7,569 nucleotides of DNA. Source: Erythrobacter donghaensis (GTDB taxonomy: Bacteria; Pseudomonadota; Alphaproteobacteria; Sphingomonadales; Sphingomonadaceae). Of this stretch, positions 1 through 6,110 are shown in pieces. The stretch lies in NCBI RefSeq assembly GCF_001557325.1, contig NZ_LSJS01000323.1:1-7569 (forward strand). Reading direction: 5' to 3'. Numbering within the stretch: the first letter of the stretch is position 1; each line of letters opens with the position of its first letter. Under the pieces are notes generated by a model. That model ran no database searches. It was not told the origin of the DNA and saw only the letters and a program-made list of their open reading frames with translations. A program made the translations under genes and the position numbers.

Positions 1-612
1 ACCACCGCCAATCTTGCCGAATGGCTGGCGCGGCTCGATAGCCCCGGCCACGGCATCATGCCCACGATCGAGAGCGCCGAGGCCTTCGACCGTGCGGCGA
101 TGGTGCGGATGGCCCGCGCCCTCGCCCCTCTCGGCGAGCGCGTCCATGCGGTGCGGATCGGCGGGAACGACATCCTGAACCAATTGGGCGTGCGCCGCTC
201 GCGCGAGCGGACCGCCTATGACACCCCGCTCGGCCTTGCCATCGCCACCATGGCCAGCGTGTTCCTGCCCGAAGGCCTCGCGCTCTCGGCCCCGGTGTTC
301 GAGCACTATGCCCTGACCGATACCCTGCGCGAGGAGGTCGCGCGCGATGTCGAGCACGGGCTGCTCACCAAGACCGCGATCCATCCCAGCCAGGTGCCGA
401 TCATCCACGATGTGCTGCGCCCTGCGCCTGCCGAGGTGGAGGAAGCCCGCGCGATCCTCGCCGCCGAAGCGCGCGCGGTGTTCGGGCACGGCGGCTCGAT
501 GCTCGAGCCGACCACCCATGCCCGCTGGGCGCAAGGCGTGCTCGACCGCGCGCAGGTCCACGCGCCGCGCGCCGCGCCCGGTCGCCCGCAGGCACCCACG
601 CGGGTCGCCTGA
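1..612 (+). CDS. HpcH/HpaI aldolase / citrate-lyase-beta-like C-C bond lyase, 5'-truncated by window edge
   Basis: The reading frame is open from base 1, so the gene starts left of the window; 203 codons are visible. Seen: a TIM-barrel lyase signature with MPTIES (Glu24 of the fragment, a likely Mg-binding acid), RIGGNDILNQLG (Asp57) and, near the C-terminus, GLLTKTAIHPSQV followed by a helix with P-x3-E-x3-A, which is how CitE-like proteins end. These enzymes cleave or form C-C bonds in acyl-CoA or keto-acid substrates using a divalent metal; the substrate here cannot be read. The variant resembles the C-C bond lyases found with TelA, ATP-grasp and phosphoribosyltransferase genes in Ter-type stress clusters, and telA follows after 11 bp, which supports that. 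The last 20 or so residues are Pro/Arg/Ala-rich and look like a disordered tail. An internal ATG at 58 is not the true start because homology continues upstream of it. Family call firm; subfamily inferred. Confidence 0.85.
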   Translation, partial: TTANLAEWLARLDSPGHGIMPTIESAEAFDRAAMVRMARALAPLGERVHAVRIGGNDILNQLGVRRSRERTAYDTPLGLAIATMASVFLPEGLALSAPVFEHYALTDTLREEVARDVEHGLLTKTAIHPSQVPIIHDVLRPAPAEVEEARAILAAEARAVFGHGGSMLEPTTHARWAQGVLDRAQVHAPRAAPGRPQAPTRVA

Positions 613-623
613 CGCTCCGGCCG

Positions 624-1574
624 ATGCCCACGACATCCAAGCGCCGCCGCGCGGAACTGGCCGGACAGGCGGCGAAGTTCGTCGCCGAGCTGCTGCTGAT
701 CGAACCCTTGAGCCCCGCCTTCGACCACAAGCTCGAGGGGCTCGAGGCGCTGGGCCGCGACACCATTGCGGCGGCCTCGGCGCGTCATGCCGGGAGCCTC
801 GCTCATGTCGCGCCGCCCCCCACCACGGGCATAGCGCAGGCCACCGCCGCGCTGCGCAGCATCGCCACGGCGCTCGAACCGCTGCGGGACGGCAACCTTG
901 CGCCCGCCACCAGGCGCCGCTTCGGGCTGTTTGCGAGCCCTGCCGACCCGGCCGGCTATTTCCGCCGCTACACCGCCGCGCAGGGCGAGATCGAGGCCGC
1001 GCTCTCGTCGCTCACCCGCGAGCGCGATGCCCTGCTGCGCGCCAATATCGGCCTCGAAGCCGAGGAGGCGTCGCTGCGCCCGCTGGTCGCCGCGCTGGAG
1101 GAACACGCGCTGTTCGCCGAGGAGGTCGCGCTCACCCTCGAGGCGCGCGCCGCCGCCATCGCGCCGCGCGAGCCGATGAAGGCCCGCCGCCTCACCGCCG
1201 ATGCGCTCCACACCGTGCGCACCCGCGCGCGCGACATTGCCGAGGCGCGCGCGCTCGCCACCCAGGCGCTCGCCGCGCGCGAGGTCATCGCCGCCACCAA
1301 TGCCCAGCTCATCGCGGCCATCGAGCAGGCCACCGCAACCATGCTGATGGTGCTGCGCACCGCAATGGAAGCCGCACGGTTGATGTCCCGGCAGGAACTG
1401 GTGCTCGACCGGATCGCCGGGCTCAACCGCGCAGCGAGCAACCTCATCAGCGACGAGGGCGCTCCCGCTGGCGACAAGGCGCAGGCGCTTCAGGCTGCCT
1501 TCGCGCGGCTTTACGACGCGCTCGACCGGCTGGAGAGCGAGCGCACGGCGATTCCCCCGCTTCCACCGCGCTGA
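624..1574 (+). CDS. telA: TelA-family toxic anion (tellurite) resistance protein
   Basis: The product is 316 aa, almost all helical and rich in Ala, Glu and Arg, with no signal peptide or membrane segment. Seen: the TelA/KlaA family pattern from about residue 111: GYFRRYTAAQGEIEA, LLRANIGLEAEE, a central coiled coil, ATNAQLIAAIEQAT (about 224-237), then VLRTAMEAARLM and QELVLDRIAGLNRAASNLI (about 257-275). This matches the order of conserved blocks in TelA proteins. It is somewhat shorter than the usual 350-400 aa, mainly at the N-terminus. TelA proteins are linked to resistance to tellurite, some antimicrobials and envelope stress; the biochemical role is unknown. The ATG at 624 follows the lyase stop by 11 bp with no strong Shine-Dalgarno, so translation may be coupled. 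The basic start (SKRRR) is typical of a cytosolic, possibly membrane-associated protein. The family call comes from motif memory, not a search. Confidence 0.85.
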   Translation: MPTTSKRRRAELAGQAAKFVAELLLIEPLSPAFDHKLEGLEALGRDTIAAASARHAGSLAHVAPPPTTGIAQATAALRSIATALEPLRDGNLAPATRRRFGLFASPADPAGYFRRYTAAQGEIEAALSSLTRERDALLRANIGLEAEEASLRPLVAALEEHALFAEEVALTLEARAAAIAPREPMKARRLTADALHTVRTRARDIAEARALATQALAAREVIAATNAQLIAAIEQATATMLMVLRTAMEAARLMSRQELVLDRIAGLNRAASNLISDEGAPAGDKAQALQAAFARLYDALDRLESERTAIPPLPPR

Positions 1575-1596
1575 AACAGGGTCTAAAGCGTCTGCC

Positions 1597-1615
1597 CGGC
1601 CCATCTTGCGGGCCG
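1597..1615 (+). other. GC-rich hairpin between telA and the XpaC-like gene
   Basis: CGGCCC (1597-1602) pairs perfectly with GGGCCG (1610-1615) across a 7-base loop. It sits in the 59-bp gap after the telA stop. No T-run follows, so it is not a classical intrinsic terminator. It could be an mRNA-stability or partial-attenuation element, or chance in GC-rich DNA. Confidence 0.3.
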
Positions 1616-1633
1616 TTCGCAACGGGAAGCTCC

Positions 1634-2110
1634 GTGGGTCTGTTCGATTCGCTCAGGAAGATGTTCGCCGCGCCCGAGCCCGAGGCAGGCACCGCGCCTG
1701 CCCCGCCCGCGCCGCCGGCGCCTCCCCACGGGGTCGACTATGACGACGACCGCGTCCCCGCCCCCGCGCGCAAGAAGATCGAAGCCATCCTTGCCGCGCT
1801 CGAGGAAGTGGGCGCGATGATGGACCGCGAACAGGTGCAGGCCGTCAGCCGCACCGAGATCGAGCTGATGCGTGACGAGCACCTGCCCAAGCTGGTCAAG
1901 AGCTACATCGACATCCCGCCCGCGCACCGCGCCGAGATCTTCCGCAAGACCGGCAAGTCGGCGAGCTTCATCCTCGAAGAGAGCCTCGACACGATGAAGG
2001 GCCGGATCGACGAGATCGCCCGCAACCTCGCGCAGCACGATCTCGACGCCTTTTCGAGCAACGCGGCCTTCATCAGCCGCCGCTACAGCGACGGGGATCC
2101 TTTTCGGTAA
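1634..2110 (+). CDS. XpaC-like TelA-partner protein (hypothetical, 158 aa)
   Basis: I chose the GTG start at 1634: it gives the natural N-terminus MGLFDSLRKMF, and GGGAAG lies 4 bases upstream (1624-1629). The open frame continues far upstream but only as a shadow of telA. Seen: a short amphipathic N-terminal helix (1-11), a Pro/Ala-rich linker (about 12-32), an acidic DYDDDR patch, then a helical domain from about residue 44 to 150 with the block HLPKLVKSYIDIPPAHR and a C-terminal LDTMKGRIDEIARNLAQHDLDAF ... ISRRYS. The 'LP-x-YxxIP ... leader helix ... ID' layout resembles the C-terminal part of XpaC-type proteins, which are common neighbours of telA, so a TelA partner role is inferred. No catalytic motif is visible. 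The name XpaC derives from a phosphatase-assay phenotype and says little about mechanism. The gene is real by codon bias and context; the family link is moderate. Confidence 0.75.
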   Translation: MGLFDSLRKMFAAPEPEAGTAPAPPAPPAPPHGVDYDDDRVPAPARKKIEAILAALEEVGAMMDREQVQAVSRTEIELMRDEHLPKLVKSYIDIPPAHRAEIFRKTGKSASFILEESLDTMKGRIDEIARNLAQHDLDAFSSNAAFISRRYSDGDPFR

Positions 2111-2139
2111 ATGTCGTTAGGCCCGGTGGCACCTTTTGG

Positions 2140-2161
2140 CCCCTTCCCTTCAGGGAAGGGG
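2140..2161 (+). terminator. Candidate terminator hairpin of the telA operon
   Basis: CCCCTTCCC and GGGAAGGGG form a perfect 9-bp stem with a TTCA loop, starting 29 bases after the stop of the XpaC-like gene. The sequence after the stem is GTTGGGG rather than a T-run, so termination would be imperfect or Rho-assisted. Confidence 0.4.
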
Positions 2162-2209
2162 TTGGGGATGGGTGTTCGACGGTCGATAGGGCAGAGCCCC
2201 CACCCCCAA

Positions 2210-2229
2210 CCCCTCCCCACGGGGAGGGG
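2210..2229 (-). terminator. Candidate terminator hairpin of the YCII-family gene
   Basis: CCCCTCCCC and GGGGAGGGG form a near-perfect palindrome with only AC in the centre, so the effective loop is 4 bases. It begins about 32 bases past the minus-strand stop at 2262. No T-run follows on the minus strand, so the terminator reading is tentative. Confidence 0.35.
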
Positions 2230-2261
2230 AGAAGGAACCCTCTCGATTGGGTGCTCGGAAT

Positions 2262-2549
2262 TTACGCCCAGTCGCCCAGCAGCGGCGTGAACTCGTCCAC
2301 CCGGATCAGCTGCCACACCCCGCCGGTGAGATAGGGATCGCCCGACAGGATCGCGCGCGCCGCGGCCTCGTCCTCGGCCTTCACGATCAGGAGCGAGCCG
2401 ATGATCAGCCCGTCGGCGCGCTTCAAAGGCCCGACGATCACGAAATGATCGGCATTGGCGTGGATGAATTCGAGATGCGCGGGCCGGTGGATCGCGCGCA
2501 GCCGCCCGCCGTCTTCGCCGTCGCGGCAGTGGAAGCAGAACATCCGCAT
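2262..2549 (-). CDS. YCII (YciI-like) family protein
   Basis: The product is 95 aa, the normal size for this family of small dimeric alpha/beta-barrel (ferredoxin-like) proteins. Seen: an N-terminal strand MFCFHC, the RPAHLEFI helix with the conserved His25, the VGPL turn (40-42), GSLLIVKAEDEAAARAIL, then the family's DPY (71-73) and a last strand ending LLGDWA. The His plus Asp pair is thought to form the active site of YciI proteins, but no physiological reaction is established; some members act in dehalogenation or as muconolactone-like enzymes. Two ATGs are possible (2549 or 2543); the first is chosen because an ACGGGG stretch lies about 9 bases upstream, though it is weak. A longer open frame starts at 2589, but its extra N-terminus matches nothing in the family. 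The gene is divergent from putA and convergent with the telA block, so it is probably monocistronic. Confidence 0.9.
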   Translation of the reverse strand: MRMFCFHCRDGEDGGRLRAIHRPAHLEFIHANADHFVIVGPLKRADGLIIGSLLIVKAEDEAAARAILSGDPYLTGGVWQLIRVDEFTPLLGDWA

Positions 2550-2696
2550 GCGTGTGGCCCCGTTGATCAGCGCCCGACGCTAACCGCAAGCCACGCGTGC
2601 GGCAAGGACACCCGTTGCAAAGACCGCGCTTGAAGCGCAGCCTCGCGGAGTCCAGAGGGCCGCCTTGTCCTCTCGAATCGTTTCAGGTGAAACCAG
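2550..2696. promoter_or_regulatory. Divergent YCII-gene / putA regulatory region
   Basis: This 147-bp gap must hold promoters for both directions. Seen: a perfect dyad GCGCTT-G-AAGCGC at 2626-2638, an 8-bp palindrome CACGCGTG at 2592-2599 flanked by direct GCAAG copies, and TTGCAA at 2615. I could not pick a convincing -35/-10 pair on either strand. As this PutA has no DNA-binding domain, a separate regulator (for instance an Lrp-type PutR, as in other alphaproteobacteria) could bind here; the dyad is the obvious candidate site. That link is inference. Confidence 0.4.
2685..2690 (+). promoter_or_regulatory. putA ribosome binding site
   Basis: AGGTGA lies 6 bases before the ATG at 2697, the best Shine-Dalgarno match in the window. 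It fixes the putA start. Confidence 0.75.
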
Positions 2697-5600
2697 ATGG
2701 CCGATTTCTCCGCCCCCCCAGCAATCGACCGCACCGACCTGCGCCGCGCCTATCGTCAGGACGAGGAAGCGGCAATCGCCGAGCGGCTGGAGCAGGCCGC
2801 TCCGGCGGCGAAGGTGCACGATGCGGCTGCGCGGCTCGCAATCGACCTGATCGAGGGCGCACGCGGCAAGAAGGCCTCCGGGATCGACGCCTTCCTCCAG
2901 CAATACGGCCTCGACACCGAGGAAGGCATCGCGCTGATGTGCCTGGCCGAGGCGCTGTTGCGCGTGCCCGATGCGGCGACCGCCGACGCGCTGATCAAGG
3001 ACAAGATCGGCCAGATCGACTGGGGCGAGCATCTCGGCGAGAGTTCCTCGACCTTCGTCAACGCCGCAACCTTCTCGCTGATGCTGACCGGCGAAGTGCT
3101 CGATCCGCCCGACGCCCGGCAGAAGGGGCTGGGCAGCGCCTTCCGCCGCGCGATGAACCGGCTGGGCGAGCCGGTGATCCGCACCGCGACGGGGCAGGCG
3201 ATGAAGATTCTGGGCGGCCAGTTCGTCTTCGGCCGCACCATCGACGAGGCGCTGAAACGCGCCGCGCCGGAGCGGGCGCGGGGGATCACCCACTCCTTCG
3301 ACATGCTCGGCGAGGCGGCGATGACCTTTGCCGATGCGGAGAAATACCGGCAGTCCTATGAGGCGGCGCTGGTGCGGCTGGCGCGCGAGGCGGGGGCGGG
3401 GGTTGCGGGCTCGCCGGGGATTTCGGTGAAGCTCTCGGCGCTCCACCCGAAATATAATTTCTTCCATGCGGACGAGGCCAGGGCGGCGATGATCCCGGTG
3501 ATCCGCGACCTCGCGCTGCGCGCGCGGGACGCCGACATCCACTTCACCATCGACGCCGAGGAGGCCGAGCGCCTCGAACTCAGCATGGACATCATCGAAG
3601 CCCTTGTGGCCGATGACGAGTTGTTCCGCCGCCCCGACGGCAGCCGCTGGGAGGGCTTCGGCCTCGCCATACAGGCCTATTCCAAGCGCGGGCTGTGGGT
3701 GTGCGACTGGGCGGGGAAACTCGCGCGGCGGCACGGGCGCAAGCTGTTCGTGCGGCTGGTCAAGGGCGCCTATTGGGACAGCGAGGTGAAGTTGTCGCAG
3801 GTGGGCGGATATGCCGACTACCCGGTCTTCACCCGCAAGGTCGCGACCGACGTCAGCTACCTCGCCTGCGCCGCGCGGCTGTTCGAGCACGCCGACGTGA
3901 TCCGCCCGGCCTTCGCCACGCACAACGCCTACACCATCGGCGCGATCAAGCACCTCAGCGAAGGCCGTCCCTTCGAGTTCCAGCGCCTCCACGGCATGGG
4001 CGAGGAGGTCTACGACGCGCTCCACGCGCTCGAGGGCAACCAGAGGACGCCGGTGCGCATCTATGCGCCTGTGGGCGGGCACAAGGAGCTGCTCGCCTAT
4101 CTGGTGCGCCGCCTGCTCGAGAACGGCGCCAACACCAGTTTCGTGAATCGCTTGGGCGACGCCGATATTCCGGCGGAAGAACTGGTGGGCGATCCGGTGG
4201 CGGAACTGGCCGCGCTTCAGCCGCGCAGCAATCCGGCGATCCCGCTGCCGGGGGCGATTTTCGGGGCGCGGCAGAACAGCGCGGGGGTCGACTTGAGCGA
4301 TCCGTTGGTGCGCGAGCCGCTGCTCGGGCAATTGCGCGCGCTCGAAGGCCGCCAGTGGTCCGCCGAGCCGACCTTCGGGGGCACCGGGCCGGTCGCCGAT
4401 GTCACCGCGCCGCATGACCCCTCGCACAAGGTCGGCACCCGCCGCGATGCGACCGCGCAGGAGGTCGAGGCAGCCTTCACCCGCGCCGCCGCGATCCAGC
4501 CCGGTTGGGATGCTCTCGGCGGCGAGCGCCGCGCGCTGCTGCTCGAAAACGCCGCCGACCTGTTCGAGGCGCACACCGCCGAATTCCTCAGCCTGTGCCA
4601 GCGCGAGGCGGGCAAGACGCTGCTCGATTCCGTGCTCGAACTGCGCGAGGCGGTCGATTTCCTGCGCTACTACGCCGCCGAGGCGAGGCGGCAGTTTGCC
4701 GCGCCGGTGATGCTGCCGGGGCCGACGGGGGAGGAGAACTCGCTGAGCCTCCACGGGCGCGGGGTGTTCGCCACGATCAGCCCGTGGAACTTCCCGCTGG
4801 CGATCTTCATCGGCATGGCTTCGGCCGCGCTTGCCGCGGGCAATACCGTGATCGCCAAGCCCGCCGAACAGACCCCGCTGATCGCCGCGCTCGCTGTCAA
4901 GCTGTGCCACGAGGCGGGCATCCCGCCCGAGGCGCTGCAACTGCTCCCCGGCGCGGGCGAGGTGGGGCAGCTGATCACCGCGAACCCCTTGCTGGCAGGC
5001 GTCGCTTTCACCGGATCGACCGACACCGCGCGCGCCATCAACCGCGCGCTGGCGATGCGCGACGGGCCGATCGCCACGCTGATCGCCGAGACCGGCGGGC
5101 AGAACGCGATGATCGTCGACAGCTCCGCGCTCCCCGAACAGGTGGTGCGCGACGTGCTGGGAAGCGCCTTCCAGAGCGCGGGGCAGCGATGCTCGGCGCT
5201 GCGGGTGCTCTATGTGCAGGAGGACATTGCGGACGGCGTGCTGGAGATGATTCGGGGCGGGTTCGAGGCATTGAAGGTGGGCGACCCCGCCGACCTCGCC
5301 ACCGATGTCGGCCCGGTGATCGACGCCGAGGCCAAGGCGCTGCTCGAGGCGCACGTCGCCGATTGCATCGCCAAGGGCCTCACCGTGGAGCGCCTCTCCG
5401 GCACCCCCGCGACCGGGCATTTCGTGGCGCCGACGATCATCGAGATCGGTTCGATCCGCGACCTCGCGCGCGAGAATTTCGGCCCCGTGCTGCACGTGGT
5501 GCGCTTCAAGGCGGGCGAACTCGGCAAGGTAGTCGACGACATCAACGCCACGGGCTTCGGCCTCACGCTTGGCCTCCACAGCCGCATCGCCGAGACGCGG

Positions 5601-5819
5601 CGCTTCGTGCAGGGCCGCGCGCGGGTCGGCAATTTCTACGTCAACCGCAACCAGATCGGCGCGGTGGTCGAGAGCCAGCCCTTCGGCGGCGAGGGCCTCT
5701 CGGGCACCGGCCCCAAGGCCGGCGGCCCGCACTACCTCGCCCGCTTCGCGACCGAGCGGGTGGTGTGCATCGACACCACGGCGGCGGGCGGCAACGCCAG
5801 CCTGCTGGCGGCGGGTTAG
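2697..5819 (+). CDS. putA: Bifunctional proline dehydrogenase / L-glutamate gamma-semialdehyde (P5C) dehydrogenase PutA
   Basis: The 1040-aa enzyme oxidises proline to P5C with FAD, channels the semialdehyde internally, and oxidises it to glutamate with NAD+. The N-terminal arm and helical domain (about 1-150) lack the ribbon-helix-helix DNA-binding domain of E. coli PutA. The PRODH barrel (about 160-490) shows VKLSALHP (Lys245), IDAEE (Asp286), RLVKGAYWD (353-361, FAD site), ATHNA, and the substrate-binding YLVRRLLENGAN (Arg471, Arg472). The P5CDH domain (about 535-1015) shows ISPWNFP (Asn698), AETGGQN (general base Glu798) and GQRCSALR (nucleophile Cys832); the Glu-Cys spacing of 34 is the ALDH standard. 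The C-terminus ends TTAAGGNASLL, as in short type A PutAs (about 1000 aa), so the extra C-terminal domain of longer forms is absent. It is a peripheral membrane-associated enzyme passing electrons to quinone. A 94-aa gene follows after 6 bp. All catalytic residues are intact; no frameshift. Confidence 0.98.
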   Translation: MADFSAPPAIDRTDLRRAYRQDEEAAIAERLEQAAPAAKVHDAAARLAIDLIEGARGKKASGIDAFLQQYGLDTEEGIALMCLAEALLRVPDAATADALIKDKIGQIDWGEHLGESSSTFVNAATFSLMLTGEVLDPPDARQKGLGSAFRRAMNRLGEPVIRTATGQAMKILGGQFVFGRTIDEALKRAAPERARGITHSFDMLGEAAMTFADAEKYRQSYEAALVRLAREAGAGVAGSPGISVKLSALHPKYNFFHADEARAAMIPVIRDLALRARDADIHFTIDAEEAERLELSMDIIEALVADDELFRRPDGSRWEGFGLAIQAYSKRGLWVCDWAGKLARRHGRKLFVRLVKGAYWDSEVKLSQVGGYADYPVFTRKVATDVSYLACAARLFEHADVIRPAFATHNAYTIGAIKHLSEGRPFEFQRLHGMGEEVYDALHALEGNQRTPVRIYAPVGGHKELLAYLVRRLLENGANTSFVNRLGDADIPAEELVGDPVAELAALQPRSNPAIPLPGAIFGARQNSAGVDLSDPLVREPLLGQLRALEGRQWSAEPTFGGTGPVADVTAPHDPSHKVGTRRDATAQEVEAAFTRAAAIQPGWDALGGERRALLLENAADLFEAHTAEFLSLCQREAGKTLLDSVLELREAVDFLRYYAAEARRQFAAPVMLPGPTGEENSLSLHGRGVFATISPWNFPLAIFIGMASAALAAGNTVIAKPAEQTPLIAALAVKLCHEAGIPPEALQLLPGAGEVGQLITANPLLAGVAFTGSTDTARAINRALAMRDGPIATLIAETGGQNAMIVDSSALPEQVVRDVLGSAFQSAGQRCSALRVLYVQEDIADGVLEMIRGGFEALKVGDPADLATDVGPVIDAEAKALLEAHVADCIAKGLTVERLSGTPATGHFVAPTIIEIGSIRDLARENFGPVLHVVRFKAGELGKVVDDINATGFGLTLGLHSRIAETRRFVQGRARVGNFYVNRNQIGAVVESQPFGGEGLSGTGPKAGGPHYLARFATERVVCIDTTAAGGNASLLAAG

Positions 5820-5825
5820 GCAGCA

Positions 5826-6110
5826 ATGGAGAATCGCCTGTTCACCATCGTCAGCGAGTTCACCGGCACAACAAGCGTGATGCAGGTGTCGGCGCCGGGA
5901 GTGGCGGCGGCGGCGGAGGCATGGGCGCGCCAGCTTGGGGCCAACATGCCGTTTGGACCATCGTCCGAACGCGTTGCCGAGGCCGTCGAGGCTAGCCTCC
6001 GGACCCTCCCTCCTACTCCGGTCGCGGGTGTGGTGAGGGTGTGGTGCTTATCGGCCTTGTGCGACGATCAGCTGTGCATCGCCAACATCGTCGAAACTAA
6101 CCCCGCCTAG
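5826..6110 (+). CDS. Uncharacterised small protein co-transcribed with putA (94 aa)
   Basis: I cannot assign a function. The protein begins MENRLFTIVSEFTGTTSVMQVSA, continues with an Ala-rich helix ending EAWARQLG, and ends with a strand-like VRVWCLSALCDDQLCIANIVET. This strand-helix-strand layout, with 'F-x-G-T-x-x-x-QV' at the start, resembles small hypothetical proteins I have seen in alphaproteobacteria (recollection). Three Cys residues lie within 13 positions near the C-terminus (WC, LC, LC). There is no signal peptide or membrane helix. The ATG is 6 bp after the putA stop, with TAGG overlapping that stop as a weak ribosome site, so translational coupling is likely. Third codon positions are less G/C-rich than in putA and include a TTA codon, suggesting weaker selection or a different origin. 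Its stop overlaps that of the convergent gene. Confidence 0.7.
   Translation: MENRLFTIVSEFTGTTSVMQVSAPGVAAAAEAWARQLGANMPFGPSSERVAEAVEASLRTLPPTPVAGVVRVWCLSALCDDQLCIANIVETNPA

Larger units (their letters stand above)
2140..2229. repeat. Long imperfect inverted repeat made of two hairpins (REP-like intergenic element)
   Basis: The left half carries a hairpin (2140-2149 with 2152-2161) followed by GGTTGGGGATGGG. The right half carries CCCACCCCCAACCCC followed by a second hairpin (2210-2218 with 2221-2229). The reverse complement of the right half reads almost the same as the left half (about 2 mismatches over the 20 core bases), so the two halves can fold back on each other, with a small TCGAC-G-GTCGA dyad (2176-2186) in the spacer. 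The element lies between two convergent genes. Similar C/G-tract paired hairpins are scattered between genes in many sphingomonad genomes (recollection, not searched). It probably serves as, or replaced, a bidirectional terminator. Confidence 0.65.

Noticed and set aside
306..1622. Long minus-strand frame (438 codons) opposite the lyase and telA
   Set aside because: Arg/Gly-rich shadow of two recognisable plus-strand genes, with no domain of its own.
347..1633. Upstream extension of the XpaC-like frame through telA
   Set aside because: The upstream part is an Arg/Pro/Ala-rich out-of-frame reading of the lyase and telA. The real protein starts at GTG 1634, where the sequence becomes protein-like and a Shine-Dalgarno is present.
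2083..2589. Longer minus-strand frame across the YCII region and the hairpin element
   Set aside because: It is a different frame from the YCII gene, reads through the C/G-tract repeat and gives low-complexity protein.
2580..5732. A 1050-codon open frame antisense to putA
   Set aside because: It mirrors putA codon by codon; high G/C at third positions removes stops on the opposite strand. The product is low-complexity, rich in Arg, His, Gly and Ala, with no recognisable domain, while the plus strand encodes an intact enzyme.
4505..5995. 496-codon plus-strand frame overlapping putA and the 94-aa gene
   Set aside because: Arg/Gly/Ala-rich out-of-frame translation of putA; a frameshifted shadow, not a second gene.
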